Made by a program: the position numbers and the translations under genes. Positions 52,441 through 61,719 of a stretch of 64,000 bases of DNA are shown here, piece by piece. The stretch is from CAISCU01 sp943361925 (GTDB lineage Bacteria; Bacteroidota; Bacteroidia; UKL13-3): the NCBI GenBank assembly GCA_943361925.1, contig CALRIT020000021.1, positions 3,432 to 67,431 on the forward strand, read 5' to 3'. Position 1 is the first letter of the stretch. Every line of letters starts with the position of its first letter. Below the pieces are notes generated by a model. The model saw only the letters and a list, made by a program, of their open reading frames with translations, ran no database searches and had not been told where the DNA came from.

Positions 52441-54186
52441 TTATTTTTTTTGTTGAATGATATCCACCCATTTCTGCAATAATTCTTCCAGTTCTGCAGG
52501 TATAATAGGTTTCGACAGAAAATCATTCATGCCGGCAATCAGACATTTTTCCTGATCACCTTTCATGGCATTTGCTGTCATGGCAATAATAGGAATTTTT
52601 GGAGAACAAATTCCAGATTGACCGTTTCTGATTCTGCCTGTAGTTTCATATCCATCTAATTCAGGCATTTGAAAATCCATGAAGATTAAATCAAACTTTT
52701 GTTGTTTCATTTTCTCCAATGCGATTAGCCCATTATCAGCAGTTTGTGCTTTGTATCCAAATTTATTAAGTAAGGCTAATGCAACTTTTTGGTTGATTAA
52801 ATTATCCTCTACAATCAATATTTGTAGATCAGTTTGACTTTTATTGTCTGATACTTTTTCTTTCTTTTCAGTTTCTGATTTTTCGCTAATTGTATTTAAT
52901 GAAGCACTTAATTCAAGCTGAATTTGTCTGAACTTTAACGGTTTGAAAATGATAGAATCAAAATGATTCATTTTAGCCAGTTCAATGATTTTTGTAGTTC
53001 TGATTTTTGATAAAAAGATTTTTAAAACAAATTTGTTTTGTAAATCCGTTTCAACTAATTCATTTAAAAAATTCTCTTCACTTTCATTACCTAAAATCAA
53101 AATCGTATTAGGTTTAATTTTAATTTTTTGCAATGCAGAAACCGATTCAATTTTTTCAGCCTTGATATTCCATGCATTCAAATGTTTAATCAACTCATAA
53201 TTGGCTTCTTCATTTGAATCAATACAAATTGCTTCATAATCTACAAACAAAACAGGTGGCCCATCTATTGTAGATTGTTGTTTATTTTTAGTTTTAAATT
53301 TAGTAGTAAACCAGAATGTTGAACCTTCATTAGGAGTGCTATCAACGCCGATTTCTCCTTTCATCATTTCTGCCAGTTTTTTAGAAATGGATAAACCTAA
53401 TCCCGTACCTCCAAATTTCCTGTTGGTGCTGGCATCAGCCTGAGTAAATGGATTAAATAGAAGTTTAATTTTATCATCAGGAATTCCAATTCCTGTATCA
53501 CTTATCTCAAACTTTAAAATACTATGATTCTTCGTAGATTTAACTAGTTTAACTTCAATAATTACTTTTCCTTTTTCAGTAAATTTAATAGCATTACTTC
53601 CAAGGTTTAAAAGTATTTGTTTTAATCTAATTGGATCACCTTTTAAAGAATTGGGTAAACTAGGTTCGTATTTAAGAAGAAGTTCAATTTTTTTCTCATT
53701 AGCTTTTGAACTTAAAATATCTAAAACTTCATAAAGTGTTTGAGATAAATCGAATTCAGTTTCTTCTAATTCTAATTTTCCTGCTTCAATTTTAGAAAAG
53801 TCTAAAATATCATTAATAAGATTCAGTAAAATCTCACTACTAATTAAAATTGTTTGGGTATAATCCCTTTGAATATTGTTCAAATTGGTATCCAGAAGCA
53901 TATGTGACATGCCAAGAATTCCATTTAAAGGCGTTCTTAATTCATGACTCACATTAGCGAAAAATTCTCTTTTTGTAAGATTGGCTTCTTTAGCTTCATG
54001 TAAAGCTTTAAGCAGGGCAGATGTTCTGTGATTGATTAAAATTTCCTGATTTTCAGTTATATCTTTTAAATGAGTATTTCTAACATATAACTCAAGACTC
54101 TTTTCTTCAAGCAACTTTTCGGCTTGTTTACGGGCGTTCCTTTCCCGTTCAAGTCGTTTTTTCCATATTTCTTCTTCCTTGCTCAA
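52441..54186 (-). CDS. Hybrid histidine kinase (HisKA-HATPase-REC)
   Basis: A 581-aa kinase with no signal peptide or membrane helix. An N-terminal coiled coil (1-70) leads into HisKA with phospho-acceptor His81 (FFANVSHELRTPLNG), HATPase_c (IKFTEKGK, DTGIGIP, GGTGLGLSI), a degenerate receiver-like stretch, and a C-terminal receiver (LIVEDNLINQK, MDFQMPELDGYE, MTANAMKGD). It lacks a sensor domain; the adjacent upstream H-NOX gene supplies one. It lies 4 bp downstream of the H-NOX gene. Confidence 0.93.
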   Translation of the reverse strand: MSKEEEIWKKRLERERNARKQAEKLLEEKSLELYVRNTHLKDITENQEILINHRTSALLKALHEAKEANLTKREFFANVSHELRTPLNGILGMSHMLLDTNLNNIQRDYTQTILISSEILLNLINDILDFSKIEAGKLELEETEFDLSQTLYEVLDILSSKANEKKIELLLKYEPSLPNSLKGDPIRLKQILLNLGSNAIKFTEKGKVIIEVKLVKSTKNHSILKFEISDTGIGIPDDKIKLLFNPFTQADASTNRKFGGTGLGLSISKKLAEMMKGEIGVDSTPNEGSTFWFTTKFKTKNKQQSTIDGPPVLFVDYEAICIDSNEEANYELIKHLNAWNIKAEKIESVSALQKIKIKPNTILILGNESEENFLNELVETDLQNKFVLKIFLSKIRTTKIIELAKMNHFDSIIFKPLKFRQIQLELSASLNTISEKSETEKKEKVSDNKSQTDLQILIVEDNLINQKVALALLNKFGYKAQTADNGLIALEKMKQQKFDLIFMDFQMPELDGYETTGRIRNGQSGICSPKIPIIAMTANAMKGDQEKCLIAGMNDFLSKPIIPAELEELLQKWVDIIQQKK

Positions 54187-54190
54187 TTAC

Positions 54191-54724
54191 TTATATTAAC
54201 TCAATTGTAAACTTAATTGTTTCATCCAATTGTCTTTCTCTTTTTAATGAGGCTTCTTGCTTAAAAAATTCAATGGCTCCCATTAATAATCCTTCTGCAA
54301 GATCACCTAAATGTCTTTCACTTACATAAATCATTTCTAATTTCTTTTCGTGAATGCGTTTAGTATTAAATTGTGGAAGTTCTGCATCAGGGTAAAGCTT
54401 TCTAACTTGAATATGAATATGGTTTTCAATACTTTCAAGAAAAAATAACAAACCATTTTCAAAAACTACAAAACTAGGATACAAAACAGCCAATCTGTTG
54501 AATAAATAATTTCCAAAAGCTATCAATAAATCTTTAACAGGAATTCCGGTTTCTCTACCTAAATTTACTACCAATTCAGCCATTTCAGTATGCGGATAAG
54601 TACCTACAGATGTATAACTTCCACCACTTGCTAAATTCGATGATTCTATAATTTTGTCTACGGTATCAATTGAAAATTTCTTCTCAACCATATCTAAAAA
54701 TTCAGTAAAAATTATACCTTTCAT
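54191..54724 (-). CDS. H-NOX heme nitric-oxide sensor protein
   Basis: A 177-aa heme-NO-binding (HNOB) protein. The proximal heme ligand is His104 in NHIHIQV, followed by RKLYPDAELP, and the heme-propionate YxSxR motif is Tyr133-Val-Ser135-Glu-Arg137 (YVSER). Together these make a functional H-NOX very likely. It binds NO (and perhaps O2) and modulates the kinase encoded 4 bp downstream. First gene of a three-gene operon with the hybrid kinase and the SDR. Confidence 0.93.
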   Translation of the reverse strand: MKGIIFTEFLDMVEKKFSIDTVDKIIESSNLASGGSYTSVGTYPHTEMAELVVNLGRETGIPVKDLLIAFGNYLFNRLAVLYPSFVVFENGLLFFLESIENHIHIQVRKLYPDAELPQFNTKRIHEKKLEMIYVSERHLGDLAEGLLMGAIEFFKQEASLKRERQLDETIKFTIELI

Positions 54725-54889
54725 TGTTACTTTTATTAAAATTTCTACAATTTAATTTGCTGTGAATATATTTTGATTTCTTTAATTGTAAAACAAAAAA
54801 TGGTCATTAAGTGGTTTATGAGATGTAATTTGTTGCTATTTGAATTTAACATTCAGCTATTTCACTTGTAAAAATTAACTGAAAGAACC

Positions 54890-54896
54890 TATTTTG
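54890..54896 (+). promoter_or_regulatory. -7-like box (TATTTTG) before the BatA-like gene
   Basis: TATTTTGCGTT directly precedes the GTG at 54901, with a 4-nt gap. It is one base shorter than TAnnTTTG, and the same form precedes the beta-CASP gene. Confidence 0.4.
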
Positions 54897-54900
54897 CGTT

Positions 54901-56895
54901 GTGCAGTTCATTAACCCATCATTTTTATATGCTTTAGGATTTCTGACAATTCCTATTGTGATACATTTGTTTAATTTCAGACGCCCCAAAAAGTTAGTCT
55001 TTTCTGATATTAGATTTCTCAAACAAATTCTTCAACAAAATAAAAAGCAACGTCAGCTTAAACATTACCTCATTTTATTACTTAGGTTATTAGCTTTATC
55101 AGCCTTAATTTTTGCTTTTGCCAATCCTTATTTACCAAAGGGAAGTTCTGCTGCGAAATCAAATGCTCCCGTTTTTATTTATATTGATAATAGCTTTTCA
55201 ATGAATGCCAAAGGTAAAGATGCTGAACTTCTTGAACAAGCTAAAAATAAAGCCAGAACTATTATAAATGCTTATGGAGATTCTCGTTCTTATCAAATTC
55301 TAACCAATAATTTTGAATCAAAACATAGAATAAATTATAATAAAAAAGATGTTTTGAATTTGCTTGATGAAGTTAAAATTTCTACACAATCAAAATCCTT
55401 CAACCAAATTCTTGCTCGTCAGCAATCACAATCAGAAAATGGTTCAATTGCTTATTGGATTGGTGATGCACAAGAATCTCAAGCCAAAATAAATGAGTTT
55501 CAGTTAGATTCAAATTTATCCATTAAGTACCTTCCGCTATTACCTGAAAATTCTGCAAATGTTTGGGTTGATTCTGTTTGGTTTACCGACCCGATTGTAA
55601 AAAAGAATCAGCTTTTTACCATAAAAGTTAAACTCAAAAATGGCTCTAAAAACGATATAGAAAATCAATCTGTATCATTAATTTTAGATGGAAACCAAAA
55701 GGCAATTCAAACCTTTTCATGTAAAAATTCTTCTAGTGAAATCATTGATTTTCCTTTACAGATTAATGATGGAAACTGGCATCAAGCTTCAATAAAAATT
55801 ACAGATTATCCTGTTTCTTTTGATGATGAATATTACTTTACTTTTAAAGTGAGTGATGAAGCCAATATTCTTCAAATTTATGAGGATAATCCTAATCCGG
55901 CATTTTCTCAATTATACCAATTAGATGCTACTTATAAACTTCAAAAAAGTCAAGTAAGAAACTTAAAGTATTCTGATTTTAATAGCTATCAATTAATCAT
56001 CATTGATAGATTAAAAACAATTTCTTCGGGTTTGTTTAATGAATTGGAACGATTTGCTAAAGATGGCGGAATTGTTGTTGTGCTGCCTAGTTTAGAGCAA
56101 ACCGGTTACAATGAATTTTCAACAAAACATGGTGTTAATTATGGCAACTTAAAAACGGGAAATTTTATAGTAAACAAAGTTGAATTAAATGACCCCATTT
56201 TTAGAGGTGTTTTTAATAATTTAAACGAGCAGAATTCATTCCCCGAAATCAATAAGAGTTTTGAATTATCGGCGAATTCAAATTCAGGTGTTAAAAGTAT
56301 TCTTCAAACCAATAATTCAATTCAATTTTTAATTAGAAAGTCGCTTGGCAAAGGTCAGTTTTATTGGGCAGCAAACGATTTGAGTTCAACCAGTGGAAAT
56401 TTTTCTCAGCATGCACTTTTTGTTCCTGTTTTCTTGCAAATGCCCTTTCAGGTAAAATCAAAATTGGCTTTGTCTTACAGCTTGGGCTTAAATAACCTCA
56501 TTCCAATTACTGGTAAAAATTCAAATCAGCTTTTTAAAATTTATAAAGCCAAAGAAGAATGGATTTGTGAAACTGATAATAAAGATGGCAATACTTTTGC
56601 CCTTTTACCGACTGATTTAAATGAAGCAGGTTTTTTCGATTTAAAGGATGAGAAGAAAGAACTAATTGCAAAATTGGCTTTGAATTACCTTAGAAATGAA
56701 TCAAAGTTAAACTACTTAACTGAGGAAAAACTAATAGAAAAAGGTTTTAAAATTGCGGAAGAAGATGACGCTCAGCTGAGTTTGGGAATTTCTGCCAATG
56801 AAAATGGAGTTCCTTTATGGCGATATTTTTTAATTGCAGCTTTTATTTTCTTTTTGATTGAAATGCTGCTGTTGAGGCGCAGGAAAATTCAATAA
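54901..56895 (+). CDS. BatA-domain (aerotolerance N-terminal) membrane protein
   Basis: A 664-aa protein that opens with the BatA domain, FINPSFLYALGFLTIPIVIHLFNFRRPKK, followed by a second helix LLRLLALSALIFAFANP. A VWA-like region follows (FIYIDNSFSMNAKGKD, MIDAS-like DxSxS), then a large periplasmic segment and a final helix at about 645-660. Initiates with GTG. Often adjacent to a dihydroorotase-like gene in this phylum, as here. The role may be envelope stress or secretion; unproven. Confidence 0.85.
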   Translation: MQFINPSFLYALGFLTIPIVIHLFNFRRPKKLVFSDIRFLKQILQQNKKQRQLKHYLILLLRLLALSALIFAFANPYLPKGSSAAKSNAPVFIYIDNSFSMNAKGKDAELLEQAKNKARTIINAYGDSRSYQILTNNFESKHRINYNKKDVLNLLDEVKISTQSKSFNQILARQQSQSENGSIAYWIGDAQESQAKINEFQLDSNLSIKYLPLLPENSANVWVDSVWFTDPIVKKNQLFTIKVKLKNGSKNDIENQSVSLILDGNQKAIQTFSCKNSSSEIIDFPLQINDGNWHQASIKITDYPVSFDDEYYFTFKVSDEANILQIYEDNPNPAFSQLYQLDATYKLQKSQVRNLKYSDFNSYQLIIIDRLKTISSGLFNELERFAKDGGIVVVLPSLEQTGYNEFSTKHGVNYGNLKTGNFIVNKVELNDPIFRGVFNNLNEQNSFPEINKSFELSANSNSGVKSILQTNNSIQFLIRKSLGKGQFYWAANDLSSTSGNFSQHALFVPVFLQMPFQVKSKLALSYSLGLNNLIPITGKNSNQLFKIYKAKEEWICETDNKDGNTFALLPTDLNEAGFFDLKDEKKELIAKLALNYLRNESKLNYLTEEKLIEKGFKIAEEDDAQLSLGISANENGVPLWRYFLIAAFIFFLIEMLLLRRRKIQ

Positions 56896-56991
56896 ATTAG
56901 ATTTTATCAGACTAATTGAGCTTTGCTTTCATTTTTTTAGACTTATTTTCAAAGCTTTTCAATAGATTTGCGCGGAAGCACCACTTGTTAT

Positions 56992-58269
56992 ATGAAGCTT
57001 TTAATACTCAATGCACAGGTTTGCGATAGCAAATCAGATTTTAATGGTAAAATTTGTGATATTTTAATAAAAGATGGTTTCATTGAAGATATTCAATCAT
57101 CTTCGAAAAAAGCTTTTGTTTCTGTTTCAAAATCTTACCAAATTTTTGATGCTGAAAAAGCTTTGATTTCAAATGCTTGGGTTGATATGCGTGCCGATTT
57201 TTGTGACCCCGGTCATGAAGAACGTGAAACACTCATCACAGGTTCAAAAGCTGCAATTGCCGGTGGATTTGCTCATGTGGCACTTTTGCCATCAACCGAC
57301 CCTGCTTGTGATAAAAAAACAGGTGTTGAATACATTTCCGCTCAGAATAAAAATCTTCCTGTAAATGTTTATCCTTATGGATGTATCTCTCAAAACAGAG
57401 AAGGCAAAGAGCTAGCAGAACTTTATGATATGTTTCAGGCCGGAGCAATTGCTTTTACAGATGCAAACAGACCGGTTCACCATGCAGGATTGCAACTAAG
57501 AGCTTTGTTATACAGCAAAATTTTTGGCGGTTTAATCTTAAGTTCTCCAGATGAATCTACCATAAGTGCCGGCGGGAGAATGCACGAAGGCGAAACAAGC
57601 ACTTATTTAGGTATGAAGGGAATTCCTTCAATTGCCGAAGAAATAAGAATCATGAGGGATTTGGAACTAACTAAATATGCAGGTTCTAAAATTCATTTTT
57701 CACATATTTCTACAAAAGCTTCAGTTGAATTAATCCGAAAAGCTAAAAGAGCCGGAATACAAGTTACTTGTGATGTGGCTGTTGCAAATCTTTGTTTTAC
57801 CGATGAAGTATTATCAGATTACAATAGCAATTTTAAAGTATACCCTCCTTTAAGAGGAAAATCAGACCAGAAAGCCCTTTGGGAAGGTTTAGTTGATGGT
57901 ACAATTGATGCTATTTGTAGCAATCATCATCCACAAAATTTAGAAAATAAAGCGGTTGAATTCGAATATGCTTCACCCGGAATGAATACCCTTGAAACAG
58001 TTTTGGCTATGATTGTTAAATCAAAACCTAAAAATGTTGAATGGGAACATATCATTCCTGCTTTAACTTTTAAACCTGCATCCATCTTAAATATTCAAAC
58101 AGGTTTTATTCAAATCGGAGCTAAAGTAGATTTAACAGTTTTTAATCCGAATAAAAACTGGGTTTATAACAAGAGCCGCTCGAAATCAACAAATTCACCA
58201 TTGTTTAACCAAACATTAACCGGTAAAGTATTTGCGGTTTATGTAAAAGATCAAATCCATTATAATTAA
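56992..58269 (+). CDS. Dihydroorotase-like protein lacking metal ligands
   Basis: A 425-aa amidohydrolase of the dihydroorotase type with the usual GRMHEGETSTYLGMKGIPS-like block and HFSHISTKASVELI. But the N-terminal HxH is missing (DMRADFCDPG, residues 65-74), HCED is replaced by SSPDE and the TDHAPH Asp by Asn (SNHHPQ). It therefore resembles the non-catalytic PyrC' type, or a Bacteroidota subgroup with the same losses. I use ATG 56992. It lies between the BatA-like gene and an acidic hypothetical. Confidence 0.88.
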   Translation: MKLLILNAQVCDSKSDFNGKICDILIKDGFIEDIQSSSKKAFVSVSKSYQIFDAEKALISNAWVDMRADFCDPGHEERETLITGSKAAIAGGFAHVALLPSTDPACDKKTGVEYISAQNKNLPVNVYPYGCISQNREGKELAELYDMFQAGAIAFTDANRPVHHAGLQLRALLYSKIFGGLILSSPDESTISAGGRMHEGETSTYLGMKGIPSIAEEIRIMRDLELTKYAGSKIHFSHISTKASVELIRKAKRAGIQVTCDVAVANLCFTDEVLSDYNSNFKVYPPLRGKSDQKALWEGLVDGTIDAICSNHHPQNLENKAVEFEYASPGMNTLETVLAMIVKSKPKNVEWEHIIPALTFKPASILNIQTGFIQIGAKVDLTVFNPNKNWVYNKSRSKSTNSPLFNQTLTGKVFAVYVKDQIHYN

Positions 58270-58270
58270 T

Positions 58271-58939
58271 ATGTCAGTATCATTAACAAGGGAAGAAGCT
58301 CCGATATATGCGGCCCTAAAGGCTTTGGTTCAAAATTATGCAACTTCAAGGTCTTTATCTGATATTACTCAAGATTGTTGGGATATTATTGGTGATGCCA
58401 GAGAAGAGTTTTTATTCAGAGTAAATTTAATCGATAGCTTAATCGATAAAAATACTGATTATGAAGACATCAGAGAAGTGCTTTTCGATTTATTGCTGGT
58501 AAAATTTTTATCTGCGGAGAATAAACCTGAAGAATTTTTTGATTCTGAAGAATGGGATCAGATTGAAGCTAAAACTTTAGATAGAGGAACTGAACTTTTA
58601 AACTTATTCTTGTATTTAAGTGAAGCAAAAGAAGAAGAAGTTGAAATTACTTTAGATGATTTCTTAAACGAATTTCTTTTGGTTGATGAAGATGAATTCC
58701 AGGATGAAATGAGAATTTATGAAAGCTTCATCAAAAACGAAAATATCCTTGAAGCTGATTTAATATCTATTAGAACTGTTCAGAGTAAAATTGCTGCTGA
58801 CAATCCTATTAAAGAACTTTTTGTTGGATTGGTTCTGTTTTTCCAAGAGGCTGAGGGCTTTACTCCGGAGCCAAACATGGAGTTAAGTGCCTTCGAACTT
58901 TCCATTTATCATTCAATGCTCGCTTTTTTTGAACAATAA
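58271..58939 (+). CDS. Acidic hypothetical protein
   Basis: A 222-aa very acidic, mostly helical cytoplasmic protein with no recognised domain (features such as DITQDCWDIIGDAREEFL and the KEEEVEITLDDFLNEFLL run). It starts 1 bp after the dihydroorotase-like stop and is followed 29 bp later by the DUF4199 gene, so it is in the operon that runs to the glycosyltransferases. Function unknown. Confidence 0.7.
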   Translation: MSVSLTREEAPIYAALKALVQNYATSRSLSDITQDCWDIIGDAREEFLFRVNLIDSLIDKNTDYEDIREVLFDLLLVKFLSAENKPEEFFDSEEWDQIEAKTLDRGTELLNLFLYLSEAKEEEVEITLDDFLNEFLLVDEDEFQDEMRIYESFIKNENILEADLISIRTVQSKIAADNPIKELFVGLVLFFQEAEGFTPEPNMELSAFELSIYHSMLAFFEQ

Positions 58940-58968
58940 TGGTATAATTGTTAAAAAATCATCAAAAC

Positions 58969-59514
58969 ATGGAAATCGAACACGTTACTACTAAAAATCA
59001 GGTAATTATTAAATTCAGTATCATCTACGCCCTTGCCAATATTGGTATGGCATTGGTTCTTTACATTCTTGAAGTAATGGACAAAAGCTGGATGATTACC
59101 ATTTTATCATTGGCAGTTAATACAGCAATTCTGTTTTTTGCCATGAAATCAAGGAAAAACGATACCCTTGCCGGATTCATGTCTTTTGGTCAAGGTTTCG
59201 GAACAGGTATGTTGATTATAGTATTTGGGGGCCTAATTACAGCTTTATATACATTTGTATTTTATGCATACATCGATCCTGAATTCGTAAATAAAATTAT
59301 GGAGGTAAATAGAGCTGAAATGTTGAAAAAAGACATGCCAGATGAGCAAATTGAACAAGCTCTTGAAATGAGTAAGAAGTTCATGACTCCAATAATGATG
59401 ACTATTTTTGGATACTTTATTTCATTATTTTTCGGTTTAATTATTTCTCTTATTTTGGCAGCTGTAACTAAAAGAGAAAACCCTAATGCTGCTTACAATA
59501 ATTTAGAAGCTTAA
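58969..59514 (+). CDS. DUF4199 membrane protein
   Basis: A 181-aa protein with four predicted helices, at about 17-36, 43-61, 80-105 and 143-170. The opening EHVTTKNQVIIKFSIIYALANIG and FMSFGQGFGTGM fit the DUF4199 family, common in Bacteroidota and often next to a DPM1-like glycosyltransferase as here. The start is ATG 58969. Function unknown. Confidence 0.85.
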   Translation: MEIEHVTTKNQVIIKFSIIYALANIGMALVLYILEVMDKSWMITILSLAVNTAILFFAMKSRKNDTLAGFMSFGQGFGTGMLIIVFGGLITALYTFVFYAYIDPEFVNKIMEVNRAEMLKKDMPDEQIEQALEMSKKFMTPIMMTIFGYFISLFFGLIISLILAAVTKRENPNAAYNNLEA

Positions 59515-59519
59515 TTTAA

Positions 59520-60503
59520 ATGACCACAGAAAGTAGTATTGATATTTCAGTTGTAATTCCTTTTTTAAATGAAGATGAGTCACTTCCTGAATTAATTGAA
59601 TGGATTGAAAGGGTGATGAATGAAAATAAATTCACCTATGAAATTCTTTTGATAGATGATGGTAGTACCGATAAATCATGGTCACTTGTTGAACAAAATT
59701 CAAAAAGAAACCCTGCAATAAAAGGAATAAAATTTAGAAGGAATTACGGAAAATCAGCTGCTTTAAATGTAGGTTTTCATGCAATATCAGGCAATGTAGT
59801 AATTACAATGGATGCCGATATGCAAGATAGTCCGGATGAAATTCCTGATTTATATAGATTGATTACAGAGGAAGGATATGATTTGGTAAGTGGTTGGAAG
59901 AAAAAACGTTACGATCCACTTACCAAAACTATTCCTACTAAATTTTTTAATGCTGCCACCAGAGCAATTTCAGGAATTCAATTGAATGATTTCAATTGTG
60001 GGTTAAAGGCATATAGATCCGAGGTTGTTAAATCAATTGAAGTTTATAATGAAATGCACAGGTATATTCCTGTGATTGCAAAATGGGCCGGATTTAAAAA
60101 AATAGGGGAGAAGGTTGTTCAACACAGAGCCAGAAAATATGGCTCTACCAAGTTTGGTGGAATCTCCAGATTTATTAATGGTTTTCTTGATTTATTAACT
60201 ATTTTCTTCGTTTCAAAATTTGGTAAAAGACCCATGCACTTTTTTGGTGTATTGGGTACATTGATGTTTATTTTCGGATTTATTGTTTCAATTTATATCA
60301 TTAGTGATAAAATTTGGAGTGTTTATAATGGAGATGTAATTCAAAGAAATATCACTGATCAGCCATTATTTTTCATTTCATTGGTTGCAGTAATTATTGG
60401 AGTTCAATTGTTTCTTGCCGGTTTTATTGGTGAAATGATTTCGCGTAATGCAACCGAAAGAAATATTTATGGCATAACAAAACGTATTGGCTTAGATGGC
60501 TAA
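59520..60503 (+). CDS. Family 2 glycosyltransferase (GtrB/DPM1-like)
   Basis: A 327-aa membrane-bound GT2: SVVIPFLNEDESLPEL opens the nucleotide-sugar fold, LIDDGSTDKSW and MDADMQDSPDEIPDL hold the DxD-type metal site, and two C-terminal helices (about 240-262 and 285-305) anchor it. It probably transfers a sugar to a polyprenyl phosphate carrier. It overlaps the GT4 gene by 8 bp. Confidence 0.9.
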   Translation: MTTESSIDISVVIPFLNEDESLPELIEWIERVMNENKFTYEILLIDDGSTDKSWSLVEQNSKRNPAIKGIKFRRNYGKSAALNVGFHAISGNVVITMDADMQDSPDEIPDLYRLITEEGYDLVSGWKKKRYDPLTKTIPTKFFNAATRAISGIQLNDFNCGLKAYRSEVVKSIEVYNEMHRYIPVIAKWAGFKKIGEKVVQHRARKYGSTKFGGISRFINGFLDLLTIFFVSKFGKRPMHFFGVLGTLMFIFGFIVSIYIISDKIWSVYNGDVIQRNITDQPLFFISLVAVIIGVQLFLAGFIGEMISRNATERNIYGITKRIGLDG

Positions 60504-61623
60504 AAAAAAGGTACTGATTGTTGGTCCTGCATGGCCTCTTAGAGGTGGTTTAGCTACTTATGATGAAAGATTATGCAGAGAATTTATAAACTTGGGATAC
60601 GAATGCGAAATCCTGAGTTTTAGTCTGCAGTACCCCAAGATATTATTTCCTGGTAAAACACAATTTTCAGACGACCCAAAGCCGCTTGATATAACCATTC
60701 ACTCTGTTGTTAATTCAATCAATCCCTTGAATTGGTTGATTACAGGTAGAAAGTTTTCAAAAAAGAAATACGACTATGTTGTTTTTCGCTATTGGATGAG
60801 CTTTATGGGGCCGGCTTTTGGAACCATTGCTCGTTTATTAAAACGAAATTCAAAAACAAGAATTCTTGCTATTACAGATAATATTGTTCCTCACGAAAAG
60901 AAATTCTTCGATAAACCCTTCACAAATTATTTTCTGAATTCTATCGATGGATTTTTAAGTATGTCGAAGGAAGTTTTTCAACAAGTGGAAGAACTTCAAC
61001 CTCAAAAACCAAGGGTATATGTTCCTCATCCAATGTATGATATGTTTGGAGAACCTATTTCAAAAGAAATTGCAGTTTTAAAACTGGGACTTGATCCTAA
61101 TTATAACTATTGCCTCTTTTTTGGATTCATCAGAAAGTACAAAGGCCTGAGTTTACTATTAGAAAGTTTTGCAAAGGTTAACCGTGAAAAACACAAATTA
61201 AAACTAATAATAGCAGGGGAGTTCTATGAAGATTCTGCACCTTACCTTCAGCAAATAAAGGATTTGGGTTTAGAAAATGATATCATATTAAGAACCGACT
61301 TTATTCCAAATGAAATGGTTGGAACTTATTTTTGTGCATCAAGTCTGGTAGCACAAACTTATATTTCAGCCACACAAAGTGGAGTTACTCAAATAGCATA
61401 TTACTACAATAAACCTATGTTGGTTACAAATGTGGGTGGTTTGGCCGAATTAGTTCCGGATGGCAAAGCAGGAATAGTATGTGAAGTTGATTCAGATGAA
61501 ATAGCTTTCAGATGGAATAACTATTTCGATAAAGACCTCGAAAACCAAATGTCAGAGGCAATTCTTGAGGAAAAGAAGAGATTTACCTGGTCATATCTTG
61601 CAAATCAGTTACTTTCTTTATAA
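60496..61623 (+). CDS. Family 4 glycosyltransferase
   Basis: A 375-aa GT-B enzyme: VGPAWPLRGGLATYDERLC in the acceptor domain, CLFFGFIRKYKGLSLLLESF and the donor-domain pattern AQTYISATQSGVTQIAYYY with GGLAELVPDG. The family's E-x7-E region is only partly visible. It probably adds a sugar to a glycan whose carrier is made by the overlapping GT2 gene. Confidence 0.87.
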   Translation: MAKKKVLIVGPAWPLRGGLATYDERLCREFINLGYECEILSFSLQYPKILFPGKTQFSDDPKPLDITIHSVVNSINPLNWLITGRKFSKKKYDYVVFRYWMSFMGPAFGTIARLLKRNSKTRILAITDNIVPHEKKFFDKPFTNYFLNSIDGFLSMSKEVFQQVEELQPQKPRVYVPHPMYDMFGEPISKEIAVLKLGLDPNYNYCLFFGFIRKYKGLSLLLESFAKVNREKHKLKLIIAGEFYEDSAPYLQQIKDLGLENDIILRTDFIPNEMVGTYFCASSLVAQTYISATQSGVTQIAYYYNKPMLVTNVGGLAELVPDGKAGIVCEVDSDEIAFRWNNYFDKDLENQMSEAILEEKKRFTWSYLANQLLSL

Positions 61624-61702
61624 AGATTCATTTAAAACTTTGGTTTTTTAGAATTTAATCATACTTTCGCGGTCCCTTAAATAAAACAAAGGAGACTCAA
61701 GG

Positions 61703-61712
61703 AAAGGAGGTG
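61703..61712 (+). promoter_or_regulatory. Strong Shine-Dalgarno of rpsU
   Basis: AAAGGAGGTG with a 7-nt spacer to the ATG, matching the anti-SD of 16S rRNA over about 10-11 bases (GAAAGGAGGTG). It is the only strong SD I saw at a start codon in the window. Confidence 0.85.
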
Positions 61713-61719
61713 CACAAAA

